Source: Parvularcula bermudensis HTCC2503 | GTDB taxonomy: Bacteria; Pseudomonadota; Alphaproteobacteria; Caulobacterales; Parvularculaceae | Direction of reading: 5' to 3' | Assembly (NCBI RefSeq): GCF_000152825.2 | Contig: NC_014414.1 | Coordinates: forward strand, 1,364,001 to 1,428,000 | DNA: 64,000 bases | Part shown: in pieces, positions 38,140-46,997 of the stretch | Position numbering within the stretch: the first letter of the stretch is position 1 | Layout: every line of letters begins with the position of its first letter | Position numbers and translations under genes: made by a program | The notes under the pieces: generated by a model | The model's database searches: none | Told to the model about the DNA's origin: nothing | The model's input: only the letters and a program-made list of their open reading frames with translations

Positions 38140-39165
38140 GTGGTCAGTGCGGCGATCTATGGCTGTCAAGGATCCGTCCTGAACGCTGAAGAGCACGCGT
38201 TCTTCCGGGACGCAGACCCATGGGGGTTCATCCTTTTTCGCCGTAATATTGAGACCGCCGACCAGGTCATCGCCCTCTGCGCCGCGTTGCGGGAGAGCAT
38301 TGGCCGCAATGCCCCGATCCTCATCGATCACGAGGGCGGGCGTGTGACGCGTCTCAGCCCTGAATTGGCGCCGCCCCGTCCCCCCGCCGCTCTCCTTGGG
38401 GAAATTGTGAGCCGCCAGGGGCTCCCTGCCGCTGAGGGCGCAGCGCGCCTTTTCGGCCGGTTACTCGCCCATGATTGCCGTCGCCTCGGGATCGATGTCG
38501 ATTGCGTGCCGATGGTCGATGTGCGCCAGTCCGGCGCCCACGACATTGTCGGAGACCGCGCCTTTGCGGAGGACCCGATCGTCGTGGCGAAATTAGGCGC
38601 CGCTTTGGCGGCCGGGCTTGAGGCGGGCGGGGTTCTGCCGGTGGTGAAGCACATCCCGGGGCATGGGCGGGCGATGGCGGACAGCCATCATGAACTCCCC
38701 CGGGTCGGATGCGCTCACGATATCCTGTCCGACGTCGACTTTGTGCCCTTTAAATTGCTCAACCAGCTGCCCCTCGGCATGACGGCCCATATTGTTTATG
38801 AAGCGCTCGATCCTGAGCGTCCCGCCACCTGCTCTCCGAAGGTGATCGAGGAGAGCGTCAGGGGAGAGATTGGCTTTCAGGGTCTTCTGATGACGGATGA
38901 TTTGTCGATGAAGGCCCTCAGCGGTGATTATCGGGAGCGCGCCGAACGGGCCTTGGCGGCAGGCTGCGATCTCATTCTCCACTGCAACGGCAAGATGGAC
39001 GAGATGCAAGGGGTTGCGGCGGGGACAGGACCATTGGCGCCGGCACGACAAGCCCTCAGCGATGAGATCCTGCGCGGCAGAAAGGCGCCGGAAATGAGCC
39101 GTATCGACGATCTCGAAGCCGAATTCGGCGACATCGTCTCAGCCTATGGGCGGTGGGATGCCTGA
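38140..39165 (+). CDS. nagZ: Beta-N-acetylhexosaminidase NagZ
   Basis: A 341-residue GH3 enzyme that removes GlcNAc from GlcNAc-anhydroMurNAc peptides in cell-wall recycling. The start is a GTG at 38140 with GAGG shortly upstream. Hallmarks are LIDHEGGRVTRL, the catalytic His loop KHIPGHGRAMADSHHELP, and MTDDLSMKA holding the aspartate nucleophile. It overlaps the next gene (scpA). Confidence 0.95.
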   Translation: MVSAAIYGCQGSVLNAEEHAFFRDADPWGFILFRRNIETADQVIALCAALRESIGRNAPILIDHEGGRVTRLSPELAPPRPPAALLGEIVSRQGLPAAEGAARLFGRLLAHDCRRLGIDVDCVPMVDVRQSGAHDIVGDRAFAEDPIVVAKLGAALAAGLEAGGVLPVVKHIPGHGRAMADSHHELPRVGCAHDILSDVDFVPFKLLNQLPLGMTAHIVYEALDPERPATCSPKVIEESVRGEIGFQGLLMTDDLSMKALSGDYRERAERALAAGCDLILHCNGKMDEMQGVAAGTGPLAPARQALSDEILRGRKAPEMSRIDDLEAEFGDIVSAYGRWDA

Positions 39166-39958
39166 GACCGCCGATCCCTTCGACGCGCCCCTCCGCGACG
39201 CCCCCGCGGCAACGGACTTTCTCGTTCGGTTGGAGACCTATGAAGGCCCGCTCGATGTCCTTTTGGACCTCGCCCGTCGGCAAAAGGTGGATCTACGGCA
39301 GATCTCAATTCTGTCCCTCGTGACCCAGTATCTTGACTTTGTTCAGGAGGCGAAGCGTCGGGATCTCGAACTCGCCGCCGACTATTTGGTGATGGCCTCC
39401 TGGCTCACCTTCCTGAAGTCGAAGCTCCTTATTCCTGCACCGAAGACCGATCAGGATGAGCCGAGTGCGGAGGATCTGTCCGCTCGTCTGGCGTTCCAAC
39501 TCCAGCGTCTTGATGCCATGCGACAGTCGGCTGACGCGCTGATGGCCCGGCCACAAATCGGCCAGGATGTCTTTCCGCGGGGGGTCACCGCGCTTTCCGT
39601 CGATACCGAGACGACCTATCGCGCCGATCTCTACGATCTATTGAAAGCCTATGCCCGCCAGCGGGTGGCGGCAATCGAGCCGGTCCTGAGGCGTCCGCCG
39701 CCGGCGGTGATGAGCCTCGAAGCCGCGCGGGAGCGGTTGGCCCGCCTCCTTGGGGATATCCCGGACTGGTGTCTGCTGACTGACCTGTCCCCGGCGGCGG
39801 ACGGCGCGACGCCCAAGCGCTCCGTCGTCGCCAGCCATTTCTCGGCGGCCCTTGAATACGCAAAAGCGGGAAAGGTGTCGCTCCGTCAGAACGCTCCCTT
39901 TGCGCCTCTTTATCTTCGCGACAGGGGGGAGGACATGACTGATGACCATGACAGGTGA
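39158..39958 (+). CDS. scpA: Segregation and condensation protein A
   Basis: A 266-residue kleisin of the Smc–ScpAB condensin. The N-terminal SMC-contact block is FLVRLETYEGPLDVLLDLAR, with VDLRQISILSLVTQYLDFV and AADYLVMASWLTFLKSKLL following, and a winged-helix end (VVASHFSAALEYAKAGKVSL). The ATG at 39158 is preferred for the GGTGGG just upstream; 39146 is an alternative. It overlaps nagZ by eight bases and scpB by 17. Confidence 0.94.
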   Translation: MPETADPFDAPLRDAPAATDFLVRLETYEGPLDVLLDLARRQKVDLRQISILSLVTQYLDFVQEAKRRDLELAADYLVMASWLTFLKSKLLIPAPKTDQDEPSAEDLSARLAFQLQRLDAMRQSADALMARPQIGQDVFPRGVTALSVDTETTYRADLYDLLKAYARQRVAAIEPVLRRPPPAVMSLEAARERLARLLGDIPDWCLLTDLSPAADGATPKRSVVASHFSAALEYAKAGKVSLRQNAPFAPLYLRDRGEDMTDDHDR

Positions 39959-40772
39959 CAAGGCAATGGACCCACGCAGTGCGCAGGAAACCCTGGAAGC
40001 CGCCTTCAAGGATCGGCCGCAAGGGGCATCGGATCAGCCCGAGGATCCCGCGGAGGACAGCCATGGCCAAGTCACCTCGATGACCAATGAAGAGGTCGAT
40101 ATCGCTGATAATCCCTTCGCCCAGGCCACGGCGGATCATCATATTCTGCGGCAGTTGGAGGCGGTATTGTTCGCCGCTTCCCATTCCGTGTCCGAGGAGG
40201 CGCTGGGCGCGCGGATACAGGGCCTCGACCCCGATCGACATTTGGCCATGCTCCAGAAACACTACGCCCAGCGCGGGGTGAACCTGCGCAAAATCGGCGA
40301 GGGGTGGCAATTCGTCTCGGCACCGGATCTCTCAGGGGTTCTTGTCGAGCACCGCGTCCAGGTCCGCAAGCTGTCCCGGGCGGCCCTCGAAACCCTCGCC
40401 ATTATTGCCTATCACCAGCCTTGCTCGCGGGCCGATATTGAGGACGTTCGCGGCGTCAGTGTTGCAAAAGGCTCCCTAGATCAGCTCCTCGAGCTTGGAT
40501 GGATCAAATTGCGGGGGCGCCGCCAGACCGCGCCGGGGCGCCCGGTACTCTATGGGACCACTCTTTCGTTTCTTGAGCATTTCGGGCTCGAAGCGCTCAC
40601 CGATCTGCCAGGTCTTGGGGATCTCAAAGCCGCAGGTCTCCTCGACGCCAATCTCCCCCCTGGGTTTTCGGTCCCCACCCCAAAAGAAGGCGAAGAGGAC
40701 GACCTCCACGATGAGACTATTGAGGAGGAACCAGCCTTTCAGGTCGACTTCACCGACGAGGATGAAAGTTAG
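39942..40772 (+). CDS. scpB: Segregation and condensation protein B
   Basis: A 276-residue protein, longer than usual because of an acidic N-terminal extension of about 65 residues and an acidic tail (EEDDLHDETIEEE). The two winged-helix domains are visible: LRQLEAVLFAASHSVSEEAL and KLSRAALETLAIIAYHQPCS, then RRQTAPGRPVLYGTT. ScpB dimers bind ScpA in the condensin complex. Several ATGs lie in the first 25 bases; 39942, 39948 and 39966 are all possible. Confidence 0.93.
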   Translation: MTMTGDKAMDPRSAQETLEAAFKDRPQGASDQPEDPAEDSHGQVTSMTNEEVDIADNPFAQATADHHILRQLEAVLFAASHSVSEEALGARIQGLDPDRHLAMLQKHYAQRGVNLRKIGEGWQFVSAPDLSGVLVEHRVQVRKLSRAALETLAIIAYHQPCSRADIEDVRGVSVAKGSLDQLLELGWIKLRGRRQTAPGRPVLYGTTLSFLEHFGLEALTDLPGLGDLKAAGLLDANLPPGFSVPTPKEGEEDDLHDETIEEEPAFQVDFTDEDES

Positions 40773-40849
40773 GCGAAAACCTGTTTCCCTTGGTGCATTT
40801 TTATCGCGCCTATCATAAACCACGGTGACGTTAGAGAAGGGAGCCTCCC

Positions 40850-41101
40850 ATGGCGCCAAGTCTACAACAGCTTCTGATCGTCCTCGTGATTGTCTTGGTC
40901 CTCTTTGGCGGTCGGGGTCGGATCTCATCGATTATGGGCGATATGGCGAAGGGCATCCGGTCCTTTAAAAAGGGATTGGCCGAAGATGATGAGGGGGAGG
41001 ACGCGAAAAAGCCCTCCACAGCGCGTCTGGACCAGTCGTCCCCCGGGGCCACGATGCAAGGGGACGCGCGTCCCGTCGACGACCACGCCAAGAGTTCGTA
41101 A
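40850..41101 (+). CDS. tatA: Sec-independent translocase subunit TatA
   Basis: An 83-residue protein with one N-terminal helix ([14 protein letters not shown]) carrying the F19-G20 hinge, then an amphipathic helix ([13 protein letters not shown]) and an acidic tail. TatA oligomers form the transport pore for folded twin-arginine substrates. It is the first of tatA–tatB–tatC, spaced nine bases from tatB, and follows scpB as in many alphaproteobacteria. Confidence 0.93.
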   Translation: MAPSLQQLLIVLVIVLVLFGGRGRISSIMGDMAKGIRSFKKGLAEDDEGEDAKKPSTARLDQSSPGATMQGDARPVDDHAKSS

Positions 41102-41110
41102 GGCTCAAAC

Positions 41111-41443
41111 ATGAGCCTTGTCCCGCAACTCGGTATGGTCGAGCTTTTCGTGCTCGCTATTCTGGCCCTGATCGTCGTTGGGCCAAAAGACCTGCCGCGC
41201 TTGATGCGCACCGTGGGGCAAACGGTTAACCGTGTGCGGAAAATGGCCGAGGATTTCAAATCCGGGTTCGATGAAATGGCTCGCGAGGCCGAGGTCGAGG
41301 AAATGCGGCGAGAGATCGAAGCCCTGAAAAAAGAAACGGTGGACGACACCACATTGATCAAAGAATTGAGGGAAACCTCTCAGGCGATGGAAAATCCCGT
41401 GCCGTCTACGGGAGATCGTTTGCCACGGTCGGAGGGGGCGTAA
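41111..41443 (+). CDS. tatB: Sec-independent translocase subunit TatB
   Basis: A 110-residue protein starting MSLVPQLGMVELFVLAILAL. It has the TatB-type glutamate Glu11 in the helix and the hinge GPKDLP at 25–30. A long amphipathic helix (VNRVRKMAEDFKSGFDEMAR) and a coiled, charged tail follow. With TatC it forms the signal-peptide receptor. Confidence 0.93.
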   Translation: MSLVPQLGMVELFVLAILALIVVGPKDLPRLMRTVGQTVNRVRKMAEDFKSGFDEMAREAEVEEMRREIEALKKETVDDTTLIKELRETSQAMENPVPSTGDRLPRSEGA

Positions 41444-41450
41444 GCCGCCG

Positions 41451-42272
41451 ATGGCCTCTTCTCAATCGGCGAATTGGAACGAGCATTCTGTGGCTGAGAA
41501 AGATATCGAGGCCAGTCGCGCCCCGCTCCTAAGTCACCTAATCGAGTTGCGGAGTCGACTGATCGTCTGCGTTGCCGCTGTGGTGATCGCATTCGTCATA
41601 TGCTTTGCTTTTAGCTATCAGCTCTACAATCTCCTCACCTTACCCTTTGTCGATGCCGTCGATCGGTTGGGACAGGGGGACATCGCGCAGCTCAATTATC
41701 CACCTCTCGGCCTCTTCTTTGCCCGGATCAAATTGTCGATATTCGCCGGCCTCATGGCGGCGTTTCCGATCATTGCTTGGCAGCTCTATGCCTTTGTCGC
41801 GCCGGGGCTTTATCGGCACGAGAGACGCTCCGTCTACCCCTTCTTGATCGCGATCCCGTTCCTGTTCAGTGGCGGCATTTTGCTGGTGCATCAACTCATC
41901 CTTCCCTTCGTGATGGAATTCGCATTGGGGATGGAAAGCCCGGCGGAGGCGGCGGGGCGGGCGAATTTTTCCCTGCTGGTGTTCGTTGGGGACTATCTCA
42001 ATCTCGCGCTGACGCTGATTGTCGGCTTTGGTTTTGCGTTCCAGTTGCCGGTGGTTTTGACGCTTCTTGGCCGCGCCGGGGTGGTGACGCCGTCTTGGCT
42101 TCGCAAAAACCGTCGATTTGCGATTGTCGGGATCTTCCTTGTCGCGGCTTTTTTGACCCCCCCTGATCCTGTCAGCCAGATCGCCCTCGGTGTGACGATT
42201 TGGGTGCTCTACGAGATCTCAATCCTGATGGTCGTATTCTTCGGCAACGCGCCTGTTGTGGCCCAGGAGTGA
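41451..42272 (+). CDS. tatC: Sec-independent translocase subunit TatC
   Basis: A 273-residue protein with six membrane helices. The cytoplasmic N-terminus has APLLSHLIELRSRLIVC, followed by IAWQLYAFVAPGLYRHERR and FGFAFQLPVVLTLL, the conserved TatC loops. It binds the twin-arginine signal. GAGGGGG lies upstream of the ATG. The tat operon ends here; serS and surE, which often follow in this order, are absent. Confidence 0.94.
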   Translation: MASSQSANWNEHSVAEKDIEASRAPLLSHLIELRSRLIVCVAAVVIAFVICFAFSYQLYNLLTLPFVDAVDRLGQGDIAQLNYPPLGLFFARIKLSIFAGLMAAFPIIAWQLYAFVAPGLYRHERRSVYPFLIAIPFLFSGGILLVHQLILPFVMEFALGMESPAEAAGRANFSLLVFVGDYLNLALTLIVGFGFAFQLPVVLTLLGRAGVVTPSWLRKNRRFAIVGIFLVAAFLTPPDPVSQIALGVTIWVLYEISILMVVFFGNAPVVAQE

Positions 42273-42346
42273 GCAAGCAGCCCTCGCCACAAGGCTTCAT
42301 TCATCGACAAGATCGACGATGCCCCTCGATGTATGGATAAAAGAGA

Positions 42347-42372
42347 AAGGCACCTCATTGATGAGGTGCCTT
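42347..42372 (-). terminator. Shared terminator between tatC and the MucR gene
   Basis: AAGGCACCTCAT and ATGAGGTGCCTT are perfect 12-base complements separated by two bases. On the minus strand the tail is TTTCTCTTTT, so it mainly ends the MucR transcript; it may act in both directions. Confidence 0.85.
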
Positions 42373-42415
42373 GAATGCAGGCCTGAATGCGGGACAGACC
42401 CGATGTGGTTCACAC

Positions 42416-42883
42416 TTACGCGGCGCGCTTACGTGATCTCTTTGTGGTTGTCGTGGTTTTCCGACCGCCGCTGGCCCCAAGGCCGATCTTTTTCGCAAAC
42501 TCAGACCGGCGCTTCGCATAACTCGGCGCAACCATGGGGTAATCTGCGGGAAGATTCCATTTCCGGCGATAATCCTCTGGGGACATATCATACTGTGTGC
42601 GCAGATAGCGCTTCAGCATCTTCAGCTTTTTGCCGTCTTCAAGACAAATAATGTAGTCATCTGTAATAGACTTTTTGACAGGAACAGCCGGCTTCTGGCT
42701 GGATTGCGGAAGTTCGATTTGCCCGCCGAGGTTGTTCAGGGTGTTGAACGTCGACTGGAGAAGTTCCTGCAATTGATCCGCGGGAACCGAATTGTTGCTC
42801 ACGAAAGCAGAGACAATTTCCGTCGTTAAATTAAGTGTTTCACTTTTGCTTAGTGATTCGTCGGGTGCCTGGATTTCATCCAC
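42416..42883 (-). CDS. MucR/Ros family transcriptional regulator
   Basis: A 155-residue regulator with the MucR core DDYIICLEDGKKLKMLKRYL followed by YDMSPEDYRRKWNLPADYPM and APSYAKRRSEFAKKIGLG. The N-terminal helical part (residues about 15–60) fits the oligomerisation domain. In the classical Ros finger the ligands are C-x2-C…H-x4-H; here the second Cys is Asp (CLED) and both His positions read Tyr and Gln (RYLRTQY), so a structural zinc site is unlikely. A basic tail (RKTTTTTKRSRKRAA) could add DNA contact. Such proteins bind AT-rich DNA and control cell-cycle and surface genes in alphaproteobacteria. The AT-rich 290 bases upstream may be an autoregulatory site. Confidence 0.92.
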   Translation of the reverse strand: MDEIQAPDESLSKSETLNLTTEIVSAFVSNNSVPADQLQELLQSTFNTLNNLGGQIELPQSSQKPAVPVKKSITDDYIICLEDGKKLKMLKRYLRTQYDMSPEDYRRKWNLPADYPMVAPSYAKRRSEFAKKIGLGASGGRKTTTTTKRSRKRAA

Positions 42884-43173
42884 CTTCTGTCGCCTTTCGT
42901 GTCTTTGATGCCGTAATTTGAGATGCTTAAGAACAGCAAACTCATCTATATGAATGGGGAGTATTGCTTATATTTTTTACATTTAGTTCAATTGATATGA
43001 CATGACAATACGAAACTTTGGTCACGAACCAGGACAAGATAAAGATTGTTGTGAGCGCAGCCAGTCAAAGCTCAATACGGCGAACAAAATCGTGCGCGGC
43101 GCGCCGTTCTGTATCATTGCCATGGGACGGCCATCCGCTTAAGCGTCCGCTTGCTTGAGAAAGGATATATGGG

Positions 43174-44469
43174 ATGAGCTTGACTGCCTCCACCGCGTCG
43201 CAAACATCTTCCTTTTTCGCCGATTCTCTTGCCGATCACGATCCGGACGTGGCGGCGATTGTCGATCGCGAAAAGGATCGCCAGCAACAGCAAATCGAAC
43301 TGATTGCGTCTGAGAATATCGTCAGTCGCGCCGTGCTCGACGCACAAGGGTCGGTGCTGACGAACAAATATGCCGAAGGCTATCCCGGCCGCCGCTATTA
43401 TGGCGGCTGCGTCTATGTCGATGAGGTCGAGGAATTGGCCATCGAGCGGGCGAAGAAGCTGTTCGGCGCTGCTGAGGCCATGGTGCAACCCCATTCGGGC
43501 AGCCAGGCAAACCAAGCCGTGTTCATGGCGTTGCTGCAGCCGGGCGATAAATTTCTCGGTCTCGATTTGTCCGCCGGCGGCCACCTGACCCATGGGGCAA
43601 AAGTCAATCAATCGGGGAAATGGTTCGAGGCCCATCACTACGGTGTTGATCCGACCACGCACCTTATCGACATGGATGCGGTTGATGCGCTGGCGCAAAA
43701 GGTTCGGCCAAAGCTGATCGTCGCCGGCGGCTCCGCCTATTCGCGTATCATCGATTTTGCGGCCTTCCGCGCGATTGCCGATAAGGTGGGCGCTTATCTT
43801 CTGGTCGATATGGCCCATTTCTCCGGGCTTGTGGCCGCAGGGCTTTATCCAAGCCCCTTGCCCCATGCGCATGCCGTGACCACGACAACACATAAGACGC
43901 TGCGGGGGCCACGGGGCGGGATGATTTTGACCAATGAGCGGGATCTGGCGAAGAAATTCCGCTCGGCCATCTTCCCCGGATTGCAGGGGGGACCGCTGAT
44001 GCATGTCATCGCGGCGAAGGCGGTGGCGTTCGGGGAGGCGCTACAGCCATCCTTCAAGGGCTACATCCAGTCGGTGATCGACAATGCCAAGGCGATTACC
44101 GCCACCTTGGTCGAGGGCGGCTATGATGTGGTGTCCGGCGGGACCGACACGCATCTGTCCTTGATCGACCTCCGGCCCAAGGGGGTGAAGGGGAATGCCG
44201 CTGAGGACGCGCTGGAGCGGGCGGGGATGACCGTGAACAAGAACGGGGTCCCGAACGACCCTGAAAAGCCGCAAATCACTTCAGGCATTCGGATTGGATC
44301 GCCGGCGGCGACAACCCGTGGTTTCGGGGTCGTCGAATTTCAGGAAACCGGCCGCCTGATGATCCGGGTGCTCGATGCCCTTGCTGAGGGGACGGACCTT
44401 GCCCAGACCGAAGCGGCCGTTCGTGAGGAGGTCGTCGCCCTCACTCGCCGGTTCCCCATATATGGCTGA
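43174..44469 (+). CDS. glyA: Serine hydroxymethyltransferase
   Basis: A 431-residue PLP enzyme that interconverts serine and glycine with tetrahydrofolate. PLP lysine is K241 in [14 protein letters not shown]. Other family blocks are [56 protein letters not shown] and the C-terminal [22 protein letters not shown] lies at proper distance from the ATG. It heads the glyA–nrdR–nusB–thiL block. Confidence 0.97.
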   Translation: MSLTASTASQTSSFFADSLADHDPDVAAIVDREKDRQQQQIELIASENIVSRAVLDAQGSVLTNKYAEGYPGRRYYGGCVYVDEVEELAIERAKKLFGAAEAMVQPHSGSQANQAVFMALLQPGDKFLGLDLSAGGHLTHGAKVNQSGKWFEAHHYGVDPTTHLIDMDAVDALAQKVRPKLIVAGGSAYSRIIDFAAFRAIADKVGAYLLVDMAHFSGLVAAGLYPSPLPHAHAVTTTTHKTLRGPRGGMILTNERDLAKKFRSAIFPGLQGGPLMHVIAAKAVAFGEALQPSFKGYIQSVIDNAKAITATLVEGGYDVVSGGTDTHLSLIDLRPKGVKGNAAEDALERAGMTVNKNGVPNDPEKPQITSGIRIGSPAATTRGFGVVEFQETGRLMIRVLDALAEGTDLAQTEAAVREEVVALTRRFPIYG

Positions 44470-44532
44470 CCCATATACGGCTGACATTGAGCTGTAGCGT
44501 CATGGCTGGAGCTGGCTTAGACCAGACCGGTT

Positions 44533-44985
44533 ATGCGCTGTCCGTTCTGTCAAAGCGAAGAAACCCAGGTGAAGGATTCCCGCCCTGCAGAGGAGGGTGT
44601 GGCCATCCGTCGTCGTCGCCAGTGCGCGGCGTGCGGCGCGCGCTTTACGACGTTCGAACGGGTTCAGCTTCGCGAATTGACCGTCTTGAAAGCGTCTGGG
44701 CGGCGTGCCCCGTTCGATCGGGAGAAGCTGTTTCGGTCGATACAGATTGCAACCCGCAAGCGGGGCGTTGATCCCGAAGCGATCGAGCGGATCGTCGCGA
44801 CGATCATTCGGCGGCTTGAGGCGCTCGGCGAGACCGAGGTGCCTTCCCGGACCATCGGAGAGTTTGCCATGACGGCCCTCAAAGAAGTCGATGACGTGGC
44901 CTATGTACGGTATGCCAGCGTCTATAGAAATTTCAGTGAGGCCAAAGATTTTCAGGCCTTCTTAGGATCCATGGAGTCCGAATGA
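44533..44985 (+). CDS. nrdR: Transcriptional repressor NrdR
   Basis: A 150-residue regulator of ribonucleotide reductase genes. The N-terminal zinc ribbon has CPFC and CAACG (residues 3–6 and 31–35). The ATP-cone follows ([20 protein letters not shown]). Its stop overlaps nusB by four bases. Confidence 0.96.
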   Translation: MRCPFCQSEETQVKDSRPAEEGVAIRRRRQCAACGARFTTFERVQLRELTVLKASGRRAPFDREKLFRSIQIATRKRGVDPEAIERIVATIIRRLEALGETEVPSRTIGEFAMTALKEVDDVAYVRYASVYRNFSEAKDFQAFLGSMESE

Positions 44986-45482
44986 CACAAATCCGGCAGA
45001 TGCAGCGTCCTCGGTCCGTCGAGGCGAAGACCATGGCGCGCCTTGGGGCTGTCCAGGCCCTCTACCAGATGGAGCATGCCGGCACCGGGGTCGAGGCGGT
45101 CATTCGGGAGTTTGTCGACCATCGGCTCGGCGGTGAAATGGATGGGAGTGCCCTTCACGAAGCCGACGATGAGTTCTTCGCCGCGATCGTCCGCGGTGTC
45201 GTTGAAGGCCAGCGTCGGATCGATCCGTTCATTCAGCGCCATTTGGCCGAAGGGTGGACATTAAAGCGCCTCGACGCCACCGCGCGGGCGATTTTGCGCG
45301 CAGGGCTGTTCGAACTGGTCAGTCGCCCCGACATCCCCTGGCGAACGGTGGTCGACGAATATGTCGAGCTCGCCAACAGTTTCTTCGAGAAGGGGGAGGC
45401 CGAGCCCCGCTTTATCAATGCCGTCCTCGATGCGACGGCCAAAGAGGTGCGGGCGGACGATTTCGGGCAGGACGGTGGATGA
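44982..45482 (+). CDS. nusB: Transcription antitermination protein NusB
   Basis: A 166-residue all-helical protein that binds boxA RNA with NusE/S10 for rRNA antitermination. Visible phrases are [50 protein letters not shown] and RFINAVLDA. It overlaps nrdR by four bases and thiL by eight, so the three are translationally linked. Confidence 0.94.
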   Translation: MTQIRQMQRPRSVEAKTMARLGAVQALYQMEHAGTGVEAVIREFVDHRLGGEMDGSALHEADDEFFAAIVRGVVEGQRRIDPFIQRHLAEGWTLKRLDATARAILRAGLFELVSRPDIPWRTVVDEYVELANSFFEKGEAEPRFINAVLDATAKEVRADDFGQDGG

Positions 45483-46437
45483 GTTCTCGCTCATCGACCG
45501 GTATTTAGCGCCCCTCGCCATTGAGGGGGCCGTCGGCCTGCAGGACGATGCCGCCCTCTTTGAAGGGATGATCATCACCAAGGATCTGCTGGTCGACGGG
45601 GTGCATTTCCGATCCTGCGATGGGTGGGGGGCCGCCGCGCAAAAGGCGCTTCGGGTCAATATCTCAGATCTTGTCGCTTGCGGGGCGAGGCCGGCGGCGT
45701 TCGCCCTCGGGGTCGTCTGGCCCAAAGCGGTGACGGAGGAGGAGATCGCGGCTTTTATGGAAGGGCTCTCTGCCGATTGTGCTCGCTATGGCCTTGGATT
45801 GATCGGCGGGGACACAACGCGCCATCGCGCGGATAGTGGTCCCCTGACGATCAGTGTGACGATGGTCGGACCCCCGGCGCCAGAAGGTCCCCTTCGGCGC
45901 AGCGGCGCTCAGGTCGGCGATGTGGTGATGGTGACGGGAACCATTGGGGAGGCGGTTCTGGGGCTCAAATCCCTTCTCGGTGAAATCGCCCCCACATCGG
46001 AGGGGGTAGAGGCCTATCTTCGGCCCCGCCCGCCGATCGACCTGGTCGACGCCCTTGCCCGTTACGCCCATGCGGCCATCGACATTTCCGACGGCCTCCT
46101 CGCCGATGCGACCCATATTGCCGAGGCGAGCGGCGTCGTTCTGGGGCTCGATGCCGCCGCCATCCCGCTTTCCCCCTCCGCCCGCGCCTATGCCGAGGAC
46201 AGCGGCGACGCCCTGCTTTCTCTCTTGGGGGGAGGGGACGATTATCAGGTGATCGCGACTGTCCCACAGGACAATGTCGATCCCCTCAGGGCCGCCGCTG
46301 CCACCGCGCAGGTGCCGCTCACCTCCATCGGTGAGGTGCGGGAAGGGGCTGCTGGTACTGTCTTACGCGGGGGAGATGGAAAGGAGATCGCTTTCGGCGC
46401 CGACCACTCGCCTGCTGGCTTCAGGCATTTTCCGTAG
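45475..46437 (+). CDS. thiL: Thiamine-monophosphate kinase
   Basis: A 320-residue kinase that phosphorylates thiamine monophosphate to TPP, the ligand of the riboswitch before thiC. The start is a GTG at 45475 inside the end of nusB ([11 protein letters not shown]). Metal and substrate motifs are [43 protein letters not shown] and [11 protein letters not shown]. It converges on aroQ with a 17-base overlap of the coding ends. Confidence 0.94.
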   Translation: MDEFSLIDRYLAPLAIEGAVGLQDDAALFEGMIITKDLLVDGVHFRSCDGWGAAAQKALRVNISDLVACGARPAAFALGVVWPKAVTEEEIAAFMEGLSADCARYGLGLIGGDTTRHRADSGPLTISVTMVGPPAPEGPLRRSGAQVGDVVMVTGTIGEAVLGLKSLLGEIAPTSEGVEAYLRPRPPIDLVDALARYAHAAIDISDGLLADATHIAEASGVVLGLDAAAIPLSPSARAYAEDSGDALLSLLGGGDDYQVIATVPQDNVDPLRAAAATAQVPLTSIGEVREGAAGTVLRGGDGKEIAFGADHSPAGFRHFP

Positions 46438-46873
46438 CGGCGGCCCGCCGTTCGGCCAAGGCAAGCACCGCATCGACGGCCAGGCAGTAGCCCACCGGGC
46501 CGGCGCCGGCGATCACCACATCCACAACCGGGCTGACATAGGAATGGTGACGAAAGGCCTCCCGCGCCGCGGGGTTCGACAGATGGACTTCGACTTTCGG
46601 CAGAGAGGCGGCCTTTAAGCTATCGTGGATCGCGATCGAGGTATGGGTATAGGCCGCGGCATTGAGAATCAGCGCATCGGCCTCCCGGGCCGCGCCCTGA
46701 ATTGCGTCCACTAACTCCCCCTCCCGATTTGTTTGAAAGAATTCAATCTCATGGCCCGGCGCATGGGCCGCCACCATCGCCTCAATATCCGACAGGGTCT
46801 GGTGTCCGTAGATCGACGGCTCCCGCGTTCCCAAGAGGTTGAGGTTAGGACCGTTCAGGATCGAGATCTTCAT
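46421..46873 (-). CDS. aroQ: 3-Dehydroquinate dehydratase, type II
   Basis: A 150-residue enzyme of the shikimate pathway, the dodecameric class. Catalytic residues are Tyr22 ([11 protein letters not shown]) and His97 (KVEVHLSN). Substrate residues are in [24 protein letters not shown] and [11 protein letters not shown]. The ATG at 46873 follows AGGA six bases upstream. Confidence 0.96.
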   Translation of the reverse strand: MKISILNGPNLNLLGTREPSIYGHQTLSDIEAMVAAHAPGHEIEFFQTNREGELVDAIQGAAREADALILNAAAYTHTSIAIHDSLKAASLPKVEVHLSNPAAREAFRHHSYVSPVVDVVIAGAGPVGYCLAVDAVLALAERRAAATENA

Positions 46874-46997
46874 AGGGGTTCCTATTGCATAGACATGGTG
46901 AAAGGATTGGTTTTCCAATCCCGTTTACCGTGACCTTCGCCGATAGCCCGATTAGGGTAGGTTAAGGTAATTAGAAATCACCATTCGAGCAATTTCC

